Source: Scatophagus argus
Taxonomy: Eukaryota > Chordata > Actinopteri > Scatophagidae
NCBI RefSeq assembly: GCF_020382885.2
Contig: NC_058497.1
Location: forward strand, 23,490,330 to 23,554,329
Length of the DNA stretch: 64,000 nucleotides
Direction: 5' to 3'
The notes below the pieces were generated by a model that was given only the letters and a program-made list of their open reading frames with translations, made no database searches and was not told the DNA's origin. Position 1 is the first letter of the stretch, and every line of letters begins with the position of its first letter. The translations under genes were made by a program, and so were the position numbers. Positions 33,527 through 46,409 of this stretch are shown piece after piece.

Positions 33527-36500
33527 TCATCGGACCGCCTTGTGCTTTCCCCCACAGCAGCCACACCTCTCCCCACACCGCAGGCAGGCGCGCAAAGGCA
33601 GGTAGCAGCACATGCAGGGCACGAAGAGCGACAGGGCCAGGAGGGCCAACCAGCGGGCACAGCAAAGGGGGTGCGGGTGGCCCCCCATCGAGTCATCACA
33701 CGAGCAAGGCTCCCAGAACTCCCCCTCAGAGTCCGACATGCAGTGGTAGAGCAGGCTCTCTGCGCACCACACACAGGTCCACTGGCGCAGGCAGTGCAGG
33801 GCCGGGTCTGGGGCGTCTCTGCAGCGGCCCCGCCCGTTCTCCGAAGCGCTGAAAACAGAGCGGCAGTACACACAGCGAGATGAGCACGACGACGAAGCCT
33901 GAGGACACGGGCTGTCGTCGTCGGGGGAGATCGCCCCCGGGTCGCCGCTGCTGCTGGCCCCTCCTCCTCTCTTACGAGTCCGCGACCGGGGCGTAGCCAG
34001 TGAGGTGTGGATGCAGCAGGGAGAGGGCGAGCCTTTGCCCGTCTCCTGGGGTGAGCCGGCACCTGAGGACACGCCCGACACAGCGTTGGGCATGGACATA
34101 CAAGTGGGCGACGACGAGGAAAGACGCTGGGAAGCTTTGCTGTCCAGGCTCACTGTCACGTCACAGCCTGCCGTCCCCACTCCTGCCAGCTCTTTCTCGA
34201 AACGAACCACGCACAGCTCTGACTTGTCCTGCAGACTCCCTCCACCACCAACAACCACACCCCCGGTCAGCCCACCGACCATAGTCCTGGTGGCCCCTGC
34301 CCGTCTGTAGTCCTCATAACCTCGAGAACCCCACAGGTCTTTGCAAGGGTCCACAATGCGCAGGTCTCCCTCCTCCAGCAGAGAAATGGTGGGCGAGAGG
34401 GGGGAAAGAGGAGACGAGGCCGGGGGACCCACAGGAGGAGTAGGTGGAGCAGGAGGTGGAGGCGGTGGCGCAGGGGGGTTCAACACAGTCGTCATTTGTG
34501 AAAGCTGGTGCTGTCCTGGCCTGGTGTGGATCTGCCGAGAGGGTATAGGATTACAGAGTGAGTCAGGAACAGTGTGTACTGTGGCAGCAGTTACAGGCGG
34601 CTCTTGATCACGTGTGCATCTGTCTGAGATACCGCAGGATATCTCAGACAGATGCACAAATTTGATAAGATTTCATTCTGTAGGACTTCGATAGCTGCTT
34701 GGATTTTACTTAATGCAGATTAAACAAATGTCTCTGCAGTAGGTGTAGACTTCAGGGTGGTGTCGGGTGAAAAAAATCAGTTCACCTTCCACGTTTAATG
34801 TCTAATAATGAATTTAAAATATCAGCAACTTTGCTTGGAACCCCCTGAGGGACTCAAGTTGGTTCCCAGACCCCCCTACTCCTTTAGAGTAACAGTCAAC
34901 AGGCTGACGACTGTGACAAGAACACGTGCAGAGACGTCAAAGGACTCGGAGCAGGAGGTGGTGTCCTACCTGAGCAGGTGTCTGAGTGGTGACAGCATGG
35001 CTGGATCCAAAACTAAACTCTTCTGCCCGCACAAAGCAGGTAGACGACGACTCGCTCGTCACTATGGTGATGGGTTTGGGAAGCATCTCCTTTCTGCTGT
35101 TGGAGGACGACTCACTTCCTGTATGGGACTGGCAGAGGCTGCATGTCATCCCACAAGTCAACACATCAATATCTGCACTGGGGCGCAGTGGCAGCATAAA
35201 CAAGCCCTTTTTAGAGAGTAAACGGTCAAATGACGGACCGCTCGGATACTCACAGCTTGTCCGTCATCCTCGGTGTCAGCCTCTTCTGGTGTGGAGGACG
35301 AGGGCGAGTCTGAGCCTTAGGAGCATGAAAAGGGAGGATTCAGGCTTTGCTAGAAGTTTACTCAACCCAGTTCAAGCACAACCAATCAGTTTCTACATGT
35401 CGGCCCACCTCTGTCGAGCTTGTCTATGACAGTCTGCAACCCCTTCTCAAAGGAGATGGCGTCGGCGGGACTCTGGAACGTCAGGCCAAACTTTCGATCC
35501 TCTACTCTCCAGTGGTGGAAGATGGGGTTCACTTTGTTGTACACTAACCCCCTTTGAACTGCGCACTCCAGCACCGGCTAGAGACACCAAAGACAAAAAG
35601 TTAGTTTACCAGGTGAGGTGCATCCCCTCCTCTAATCACAGCCCTCACACAACGTGAATGTACGGTCTTTAGGTGGTGTTGAGGAGCAACGTGGCACCAA
35701 AGACAGCCATAACACACGCACACACTCACTGCTCGATCTCGCAGCCGTTCTCCACATATGATGTATTCTCTCCGCCCCCTGCCGTCATGACTCCTCCCCT
35801 TACATATGACCACATGACTCAGGCCGCCACCTCCAAGGGGCACCCAACCGCCACTGGAGTCATCACGTGTCATCACCACCGCACGAACACGCACACTGTC
35901 AGGGGGAAGCCAAGAGAGTGAGCAGAGGCCCAGGCTGATTAAACAACGCACTGATGTACACACACACACACACACACACAGAAGTGGGCGCAAACATTAA
36001 CGCACGGACACGCACATTCGTCCAGTTGAAATGAAACAATGGAACTTCCATAGTACAAAAATGCGTTGCTAAACTAATGGCTGCATGTGATCCCCAGGCA
36101 ACTAAACAGACGAAATCCACACAAAGAGGACGGAAGTGGCAGCTTGGCCTACGAGTGCTGGCGTTGCAACGTAAAGAGGTAAAGGCATCCCAAACACTGA
36201 CAGTCAGGGCGGGTTTTTTGTTGGTCTTCTGTCACGTGATTGAGATCAATCTGGCTTTAATTGGCATGTGATGGCGGTAAACAAATAGGAGAAAATATCT
36301 GGCGTGCTTTAAACGCCTCTGCTGCCGTACAGGAGCATATTATGAGAATTTGGGATGTTCGGCGTGCGGCTGACTGTAGGCTGCGCTGAGAATAAAGGAA
36401 CCACGGAGGCAAATGGATAACAGAAAGGAAGCCAGCGTTGAGAGAAATGGCTAAACGAGAGGAGGGAGGAAGAATGAGTGTTTCCCACATAGATGTATCA

Positions 36501-37676
36501 ATGAACGCACCCATTCGCCATCGGAGGCCCCGGCATTCTTGCAAAAAATAAATAAATAAACGAATAAGCTCTGCCCTCGCCAGTCGGCTGAATAATTCAG
36601 CACCGCAGTTCGACATGTGCATGTAACGCATGCACACAGCCGCGTCTTTTCCCTTGTTTTAAAGTCACACCGAAATGTAAATGTTGCAATTATTTTCCCA
36701 GACGCTCCTTTTCTCAATTCCGCCCCTGCTGCACGCACTCATTAACACACCCCGATATTATGTTATATTTTTTTATGAATGGGAGCAGGACAGGATTCGA
36801 CATCGCGCCGTGCGTTATACATTTTCGCCGGAAATTTATTTATTTATTTTTATTTTTGTTTTATTTATTTATTTATTTTTCGTTTTATTGCTACCAGGCC
36901 TAAATACAAATGCAATCGCGTGTGAAAAAGGAAAGGAAAAGGGAACGAGTGGGTGAGAGGATGGAGAGGAAACGAGAGATGGGGGGAGGGGGCCGATTAG
37001 AAAAGGGAAGGAGGAGAGGAGGGGTGAGGATGAGGGAGAGCGAGCGAGAGAGGAAAAAAAAATCACATTTCATTCATAAAGTTTGGCTTTAAAAAATCAT
37101 AATGAAACCCCGAGACACGTTGATAAAAATCACAACGCCTCCATCCCTCCCTCGTTTTACTGTAGCCATGTCTTGAATGACGCGATGCTGGCCCCAAACT
37201 CGCCATATTTCGCCTTTTTTCCCCCCCTCCATACATTTTACACACTGACTGATTTCGTGACTGTTTTTACCAATCGCTAACCACGCATTTAGTTCTGAAT
37301 TGTTGCATTAGGCTCCTGTCGCCTGTTTGATGTGTTTTCATTATAGATTTATATATATATATTTATAATTCTGCGCGTGTAGATGGTGTGCCAGTCCTGT
37401 AAAAGCACGGGTCCACATGTAGCTGGCTTAACATTTACCACATATGGCACGAGTGTATCAGAAACGGGGTGTATGCTGTTGATTCAACACTACGTAATGG
37501 TGTTTTTATTCTCGGCAGCCTGCTAAACTGTGGAGCACCGACTGTGGTAATAGTGCATGATGCTGGACTGGTGTAACACTGATGGCGGTGGCGATCTGTC
37601 TATCCGTTTTGGCGGATGGCTGAATGTATATGTGCAATGTTAAAAATGAAAATGTAAGGACTTACTCGCCCTCCAT
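33527..37676 (-). CDS. spred3: Sprouty-related EVH1 domain protein 3, inhibitor of Ras-ERK signalling
   Basis: SPRED proteins sit at membranes and dampen growth-factor ERK signalling. Exons in transcript order: 37676-37666, 35895-35730, 35577-35409, 35315-35254, 35128-34970, 34531-33527; 1,572 nt, 523 residues. The N-terminal EVH1 domain ([17 protein letters not shown] through [12 protein letters not shown] to [11 protein letters not shown]) spans four exons. A Ser-rich middle ([11 protein letters not shown]) precedes a Pro-rich stretch near 34,440-34,490 and GYEDYRR. The C-terminus is a cysteine-rich Sprouty domain ([37 protein letters not shown]). GYEDYRR, the Sprouty-domain ending and the psmd8 neighbour favour SPRED3 over SPRED1/2. 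It is longer than human SPRED3 (about 410 residues), mainly in the last exon. The first exon codes only MEG plus two bases, with a good Kozak context (GCCATGG). Confidence 0.9.
34613..34658. repeat. Perfect 19-bp inverted repeat in spred3 intron 5
   Basis: Arms 34613-34631 (TGTGCATCTGTCTGAGATA) and 34640-34658 are exact reverse complements around an 8-base loop. The site is 82 bases upstream (in transcript direction) of the acceptor of the last spred3 exon, so it would form a stable hairpin in the pre-mRNA. Confidence 0.9.
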
Positions 37677-37729
37677 GGCTCGGTGTTGCCCGCCGCTTGC
37701 AGCAGCCCACCCCAGGGTCTCCTCTCTCT

Positions 37730-37990
37730 CTTTTTTTATCCTCCTTTCAGGAAACACTCACAGACTCGCTCACATTCTCTCTCTATCTGCTCTCATTTTC
37801 CTAATCTTTCTCTCTCTTCCTCTCTCTCTCTCTCTCTCTCGCTCTCCTTCTCTCTCTCTCCACCTTGATGTCGTTTCGGTGTATCAGGATAGGCTTGAGG
37901 TTGCAGCAGCCATTTTCCGCTGGCAGCATCCTCCCTCACTCCTCTCCCTGCCTCCCTCCCTCCCTCCCTCTCTCTCTCTCTCTCTCGCTC
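37730..37990 (-). repeat. spred3: GA/TC-rich tract upstream of the spred3 start codon
   Basis: Several (TC)n runs on the + strand, i.e. GA-rich in the spred3 sense, lie 50-310 bases upstream of the spred3 ATG at 37676. They cover the expected 5'UTR or core promoter. GAGA-type tracts can be leader sequence or promoter elements; which applies is unknown. Confidence 0.7.
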
Positions 37991-38803
37991 CAAATCACTC
38001 CCTCGCTTATTCCCTTTCTCACTCCACCTGCCCTGTGCCAACACATCCGCACTAATCATTGACAGCATCGTGGCTTTGGGCGGGCTATATGGCTCGTCGG
38101 TGTGACCACTTAAATTACCGAAACTGAGCGCCGAGTTGCCGATAATATGCAGTGACGTGGGCGGTAAATGAAAAGCTGGGAAAAGCATCAATGACCTCAG
38201 GTTGATGCCCGGCGAACACATTCTACAGGACGAATCGAACACGTTGGGAAAACTGGTCAAAGTGGACGGATTTGCCCTTCTTTGCGTTTTTGCTGGCGTT
38301 TAAAGCTAAGTTATTGTATGCTTCCTGCTTACTCCTTTTACTTTTTACTCCTTTTACTTTTTAATTTTGTGTGTTTTGCAGTTGCCAGTCATAAGCAGGA
38401 AACGAACACAATGTGTTCCAAGAGGGACTACAGGATCCTGGTGTTGGTGCCGGTTTCAGCACCACGGACAGCAACAGCTCTACATAATAAGAAACGACAT
38501 AAAAACGACTTCAAACACGTGTAATTCAGGGTTTGCCGACATTTATTGGTGAATTAACGACCTCTGTTTGAATAACGCTTTGCTCAGATTAAGTATAAAG
38601 TTGTGTTATGTTTATTTGTGTTTGCGTGATTTAAAAAAAAACATCATCATCATCACACCGGATATTGCATTCCTGTCGAGTCCTCGGGCATTTTATGGTG
38701 TGTAGTTGGATAAAAGTCGGTGAAGTCAAAGTTCAAGCTTTAGAAAACCATCAAGACACTCAGTAATCTCACTGAGATATCGTGGGAATATGATGTAACA
38801 TAC
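37991..38803. other. Intergenic, spred3 upstream flank
   Basis: No coding exon or RNA gene seen. The part up to about 38,150 is moderately GC-rich and may belong to the spred3 promoter. The rest is AT-rich unique-looking sequence leading to the tRNA gene. Confidence 0.5.
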
Positions 38804-38875
38804 GGCTCGTTGGTCTAGGGGTATGATTCTCGCTTAGGGTGCGAGAGGTCCCGGGTTCAAATCCCGGACGAGCCC
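38804..38875 (+). tRNA. tRNA-Pro (anticodon AGG)
   Basis: 72-nt cloverleaf without intron. Acceptor arms GGCTCGT (38804-38810) and ACGAGCC (38868-38874) pair perfectly, with discriminator C. The anticodon loop TTAGGGT has AGG at 38836-38838, read as proline (A34 normally edited to inosine). The T-arm has GGTTCAAATCC, serving as B box, and TTTT at 38878-38881 is a Pol III terminator. It matches the canonical vertebrate tRNA-Pro sequence and looks functional. Confidence 0.96.
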
Positions 38876-39081
38876 AGTTTTGTCTCCCACAGTCCGACAT
38901 GGAAAAGGTTTGAAGTATCACATGAACAAGTGTTTGACATTGCTGCCACGTCTTTGTTTGATGCAGCCAGGCCGTATGAGTCCCAGTCCACTCGCTGGCC
39001 ATCAAACCTTGCTGTATCTCTAACGGGATCCTGGGAAGACGATACAGTCAAAGTGAACTTCCCGTACGTTTGCACTGTTTT

Positions 39082-39226
39082 GTAGTTCTCAATAACGACA
39101 CCGTTTCTTAAAAGAGAAGGTGCTTTATCGAACTTGGATTATTCACTTGCAGACAGTGACAACAACATCATCGTCTGACCCCTGCGGTCCAACTACTCAC
39201 AGACACAGAACGCCCCCTGCTGTCTG
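39082..39226 (+). repeat. Left copy of a 145-bp direct repeat (unknown retroelement part)
   Basis: About 96% identical to 41114-41256: five mismatches and one 2-nt indel over about 145 bp, running from GTAGTTCTCAATAACGACAC to GCCCCCTGCTGTCTG. This copy is followed by TATATAAGC at 39230-39238. The pair brackets 1.9 kb of other repeats. Confidence 0.85.
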
Positions 39227-39632
39227 GGTATATAAGCAGCATTAACTTAAACCACTGATACTAAGCAAATATGCACTTGCTGCTATCATTTCATTACTTC
39301 CTTTTTTCCCCAAAATAAAAGCATTCTACTTTTATAAACATCTCACAGTTCAAAATAAATGTATTTTACTTCTTTTTTTTAAACATAAACATTAAACATT
39401 TTTCAATTATAAACATAAAGTGTGTTAAGTTGTCTTCCTTTATATACATATACATAAAGAACAGCAGTAATATCCCTCTGATGTCTTGTTAAACCAAACG
39501 AAGTCAACCAGCTTGCACTAACCTTAGTCTGTTCAATGCCAGTACAGAACTACAGTAAAACTTAAAGAGATATTACGACATAATCTTACAACCAACATAT
39601 AATCACCTTTAAATCTGTGCAATGAGTCTCTC

Positions 39633-39775
39633 AGGGCACTGGGGTCAGCCGTTGGAGAAGCAGCTTGTGATCGGAGGGTCACCGGTTTGATTCCCCCACC
39701 GGATGGGCAGGAAAAATTAGGGTGTGGTGGAGTGATTAATGTGACAAATGCTTCCCCCCTCCATTAGCTGGAGAA
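39633..39775 (+). mobile_element. tRNA-derived SINE fragment
   Basis: It carries a Pol III B-box-like GGTTTGATTCC inside a tRNA-like head (GTCAGCCGTTGGAGAAGC...), then a tail of the ATGTGACAAATGCTTCC type. It does not fold into a complete tRNA cloverleaf and has no clean acceptor stem. It abuts the 3' side of the Tc1 remnant. It is a different family from the SINEs at 40061 and 50740. Confidence 0.6.
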
Positions 39776-40800
39776 TCTGGAGAAATTTCACCCCACGCTT
39801 CTAGAAGCCCCTCCCACAAGTTGGATTGGCTGGATGGGCACGTCTTGCGTACCATACGGTCAAGCTGCTCCCACGATAGCTCAATGGGGTTTAGATCTGG
39901 TGACTGCGCTGGCCACTCCATTACAGATAGAATACCAGCTGCTTGCTTCTTCTCTAAATAGTTCTTGCACAATGTTGAAGTGTTCTTTGGGTCATTGTCC
40001 TGCTGTAGGATTACATTGGCTCCAATCAAGCGCTGTCCACAGGGTATGGCATGGGATTGCAAAGATTATTAAAGATTAAAGTGACATATTTTGTCATTGG
40101 AGGGAACTCACTCCAACGAAATTTGTTCTCTGCATTTAACCCACCCAAGTGACGTGCACACACACACAGCAAACCCGGGGCAGTGGGCGACCGCGTGCAG
40201 CGCCCGGGGAGCAGTGGGGGTTAGGTACCTTGCTCAAGGGTACCTCAGCCATGGACACCGGGACGGGGAATCGAACCAGCGATCCACCGGTTACGGGTCC
40301 GACACCCTAACCGCTGATCCACGACTGCAAAATGGAGTGATAGCCTTCCTTATTCAGAATCTTTTTTCCAATCTTCCTTTGTCCAATGCCTTTTTTTTGC
40401 CCATATTAATCTTTTTCTTTTATTGGCCAGTTTCAGATATGGCTTTTTCTTTGCCACTCTGCCCTGAAGACCAGCATCCCTGAGTCGCCTCTTCACTGTA
40501 GATGTAGGGTACTATTTAATGAAGCTGCCAGTTGAGGACCTGTGAGGCGTCTATTTCTCAAACTAGAGACTCTAATGTACTGATCTTCTTGCTCAGTTGT
40601 GCAGCAGGGCCTCCCACTTCTCTTTCTACTCTGGTTAGTCTGTTTGTGCTCTTCTCTGAAGAGAGTAGTACACACCGTTGTAAGAAATCTTCAGTTTCTT
40701 GGCAATTTCTCGCTTGGAATAGCCTTCATTTCTAAGAACAAGAATAGACTGTCGAGTTTCACACGAAAGTTCTCTTTTTCTGGCCATTTTGAGCGTTTAA
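39776..40800 (-). mobile_element. Degenerate Tc1/mariner DNA transposon, split by a SINE
   Basis: The reverse strand encodes Tc1-like transposase pieces. At 40789 and downstream is an N-terminal helix-turn-helix part (MARKRELSCETRQSILVLRN), then RKRSGRPCCTTEQED near 40600. After the inserted SINE, at 40060-39780, is the catalytic end with QQDNDPKNTS (second Asp) and SPDLNPIE (final acidic residue). The first catalytic Asp segment is missing, and the middle is frameshifted. The copy is therefore dead and internally deleted. No clear terminal inverted repeats were located. Confidence 0.85.
40061..40328 (-). mobile_element. tRNA-derived SINE inserted in the Tc1 element
   Basis: The head, GCAGTCGTGGATCAGCGGTT, is at 40328 and reads leftward. 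The B box is GGTTCGATTCC, and the tail is an ATCTTTAA-type run at about 40061-40080. The body appears identical to the + strand copy at 50740-51015, down to a shared 79-residue chance translation. TGCAAA flanks both sides and may be part of a target-site duplication. Confidence 0.85.
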
Positions 40801-41113
40801 TCGACCCCACAAATGTGATGCTCCAGATACTCAACCGGCTCAAAGGAAGGTCAGTTTTATAGCTTATCTAATTAGCTAAACTGTTTTCAGGTGTGCTAAC
40901 ATTTTCGCCTGGTGTTTGTAAGCCGTCCATGTTGTCGTCGCTAGGTCCTCCTTGTCCCACGACGAGTTAGCAAGACTAAGTTCAGTGCTGAGCTGATGCG
41001 TCGGTACCGTTAGCTTGGTGGCTTACCGCGCTAGCTTGCCTCGGTAGCTCGTCATCGTTGTTAAAGTTCGTTACCTCTCTACAAGTCCATCTTCTGACGC
41101 GATGTAATGCTTC

Positions 41114-41256
41114 GTAGTTCTCAATAACGACACCGTTGCTTAAAAGAGAAGGTACTTTATCGAACTTGGATTATTCACTTGCACAGTGACAACAACAACA
41201 TCGTCTGACCCCTGTGGTCCAACTACTCACAGACACAGTACGCCCCCTGCTGTCTG
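41114..41256 (+). repeat. Right copy of the 145-bp direct repeat
   Basis: Same orientation as 39082-39226. Sequence unique to this side follows immediately after the shared CTGCTGTCTG, and different sequence precedes it, so the similarity ends sharply at both borders. Confidence 0.85.
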
Positions 41257-42885
41257 ACTGCGGTCAAGCCAGCCTGCCCAATGTTTTCGAGTGCCTCCGT
41301 ACATGAGACACTATGGTAATAGCGAGTTCGAACCGATTTCACAATAAAAGCAGTGTCCGAGAAGCTAGGCAAAGTTACATTCAATCATTAATTAAATAAA
41401 ACAAACATAATAACTGAATAAATGTATGAACGAATGAATAAATCAAGACAAATAAAATATTAAAAAGGATAAAATTAGTCTAAATGTCGTCAAATTTGTT
41501 CTCTGTGTTCAATGTGCAATTAAAAGGAAACGCCCTGTTGCCAGTGGCCAGTCTCACTTCAGCATGATGGCAGACCACCCCAGGGTGTCACACAATAAGT
41601 TTGAGGAAGTTCTGATGTAGCATTTCAAAATAAAGGCCATTCAAAATCCCATACATCATCAGATTTGTTTGAACAAAGCAGTTGCAAGCAACACCAACCC
41701 TGAGCCATGTCCTGGTGTGAAAATCACAGCAGAAGACATCTTAAACAATTACAAGATCCACCTCATCTGGTTGCTTGCTAACTAGCCTTCATGCAAGTGT
41801 TGTCCTAAACCGCTTTAAGAAGCTTCCCCTTGTCTTTTGTCCTGTCCCAGAGCGCATGCTATAGTGCTAACAGAACAGTTTAAAAGCTCATGTCGTATCA
41901 GATCTGTCCCAAAATGCATCACTGTGCCAGTAAGTTACTATATCTAATTGTTGAACTTGTATTTGGCAACCTCCCTAAATGTGGGAGTGAAGACAAACAA
42001 GAAGTGATCGCTAAACATGCTGCCTCGAAAACACAAGCACCTATGCACTGTTCGTATTTTGTGGTGTAACTACAGAAAACCTACATAGACCCCAAAAAAG
42101 GCAAAGGCACAAACGAAAACAAAGATCAACAAGTCAAAAATCCACTAACTGAACCTACCAAGCAACAGGCAAGGCTCACAGCATTGCAGAGCAAAGTCTA
42201 AAGAACCGCCCAACGTGTCAAATCAGTCAGAAGGTCAGGAAATCCAACAAAGCCTGACAAAGATGCCAAAGGGAATCACTTCATCTTGTGTAAGAAAAAT
42301 GCCAATGACTGCAGCCACGGGCGCAGGTGTCATATTAAGACTCAAACTTGAACTTAATGTTTTCCTCCCTCAAGGTGCTGCCCTGACAAAAACTGGCCTT
42401 ATAAAAGAAAAGATGCATGGGCAGGAGCCAGACATCAGCCTTTCAGTGCCTCCTGAACTCCAGAGTCACTGCCACCAATGTACTGTGCATCACTCCTGTT
42501 CCTGCAAGGTGTGCTTAAAGCCATTTTATGGTTAAGACAGTTTAACGCAAATAATCTTAATAACTAGTACACAATCTTAGGTCTGGAAAGTAAGAGGAAA
42601 CTGTTTCGTTCTTCCTTGTATTTTCCTTTAGTCTTATCACCCAGTAAAATTCAGTAAATAACTTCTTTGCTCACTACTTCCACAGGTCTCATGAATGCCA
42701 CATTTGAGTTTCTATACTGAGAGGACGGAAGAGATTCTCACCGATGAGAGAAGACATTCAAAATATTTGTTACTTAAAAATAAGTAAAATTGTTACATTT
42801 CTGTAAATGACTTGCTACACAGGAAAGTTCGAGTTGTGTCAAAAAAACAAAAAACAAAACTTGATGCACAAAGTTGTTCAAAAAG
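41257..42885. other. Repeat-like intergenic DNA without recognised genes
   Basis: AT-rich, with an AAATAAATGAATG-type run near 41390-41460. A 106-codon open frame at 42215-42535 (+) resembles no protein I know and has no splice or promoter support. An AATAAA on the + strand lies near 43358. Some of this may be old transposon sequence, but I cannot name it. Confidence 0.4.
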
Positions 42886-43659
42886 TTTATTTTCCGAGTC
42901 ATTTATTGCAGACAAAGATTTGCAACATGAGATCAACCGGATTACAAACCATCTAGGGAGGAAGAGGCATTACCATTTAGAAAACACTCACAAACTTCAA
43001 TGGCAATTCTCTCAGTTGCTAGGATACAAGGCAAGGGCAATACATTTCCGTGAGCGCTACTAACGGGAAAATGAACTTTGTATACAAAAAGAGTTTGCTT
43101 GAATTTGTGGGGAAAAATGTTTTGTGTTTATAGTTTTATGTGACACTGAAATGCAAAGTCACAGGGTGGTGATTGTAATTAACTTTTCCTGTAGTTATGA
43201 AAGAGCTGAGACACAAGGGCTTTCACTGTAGTGGCTGGACCGGATGTTATTGTCTTTCAGTCACCAGCTGGGAACTGCATAAAATTCTAATGTTGAAAAA
43301 TGGTATCTTGTATAAAATAATTAACTGTAACACTTAGAAACCCTAAAATATTTTCAATAAAGGTAAATGTGTAGCATGTGCTGAACCGACTGATCTCCTC
43401 TTATTCTTTTCATTTTGTTCCCCCTGTTATAAAATGAAAAGCAAACTGCCAAAGAGGAAGACCCGCAGACAGATTTGAGAATACAAGAAAAATAAACGTT
43501 GACTGATTTCTTTCTTATGTATGGGAATCAAATCAAACACCCAAGCAATCGATGAATTCATATTCCTCAGGGAAATGCATTTGAGTTGACTGGATGTATA
43601 CTGGACCAACGGCGTGTTGAGTGTGTCTGTACATGGCTGAGTGTGTTCCTGGGGGCGGA
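42886..43659 (-). other. psmd8: psmd8 3'UTR
   Basis: Extends from the psmd8 stop (43660-43662) to a reverse-strand AATAAA printed as TTTATT at 42886-42891, giving about 770 bases. End inferred from the signal only. Confidence 0.55.
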
Positions 43660-46297
<2,638 letters not shown>

Positions 46298-46409
46298 GGT
46301 GATTCTGCAAAATATACGACACCGGCCAGCGTAATACGTTAAATGACGTTGATGTCGTGAAACACTCGTATAGCTGGAGTGTTTTCCTTGAAACGAATTG
46401 TGGATCAAG
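46298..46409. promoter_or_regulatory. 112-bp bidirectional psmd8/nup88 promoter
   Basis: The whole space between the two divergent start codons. It contains TGACGT (CRE/ATF half-site type) at 46344-46349 within AAATGACGTTGATGTCGTGA, and no TATA box in a sensible place. Both transcription starts must lie in or overlap this interval, unless one 5'UTR extends into the other gene. Confidence 0.7.

Noticed and set aside
33454-34062. 202-codon reverse-strand frame rich in Arg/Ala
   Set aside because: It overlaps the spred3 last exon in another frame. The Sprouty-domain frame (33527-34531) is clearly the real one.
39633-39700. tRNA gene prediction at the SINE heads (39633, 40328, 50740)
   Set aside because: B-box-like motifs are present, but there is no complete cloverleaf or acceptor pairing, and SINE bodies follow. 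Only 38804-38875 is a real tRNA.
42215-42535. 106-codon + strand frame
   Set aside because: No family resemblance, no promoter or splice evidence, in repeat-like DNA. It could be chance.
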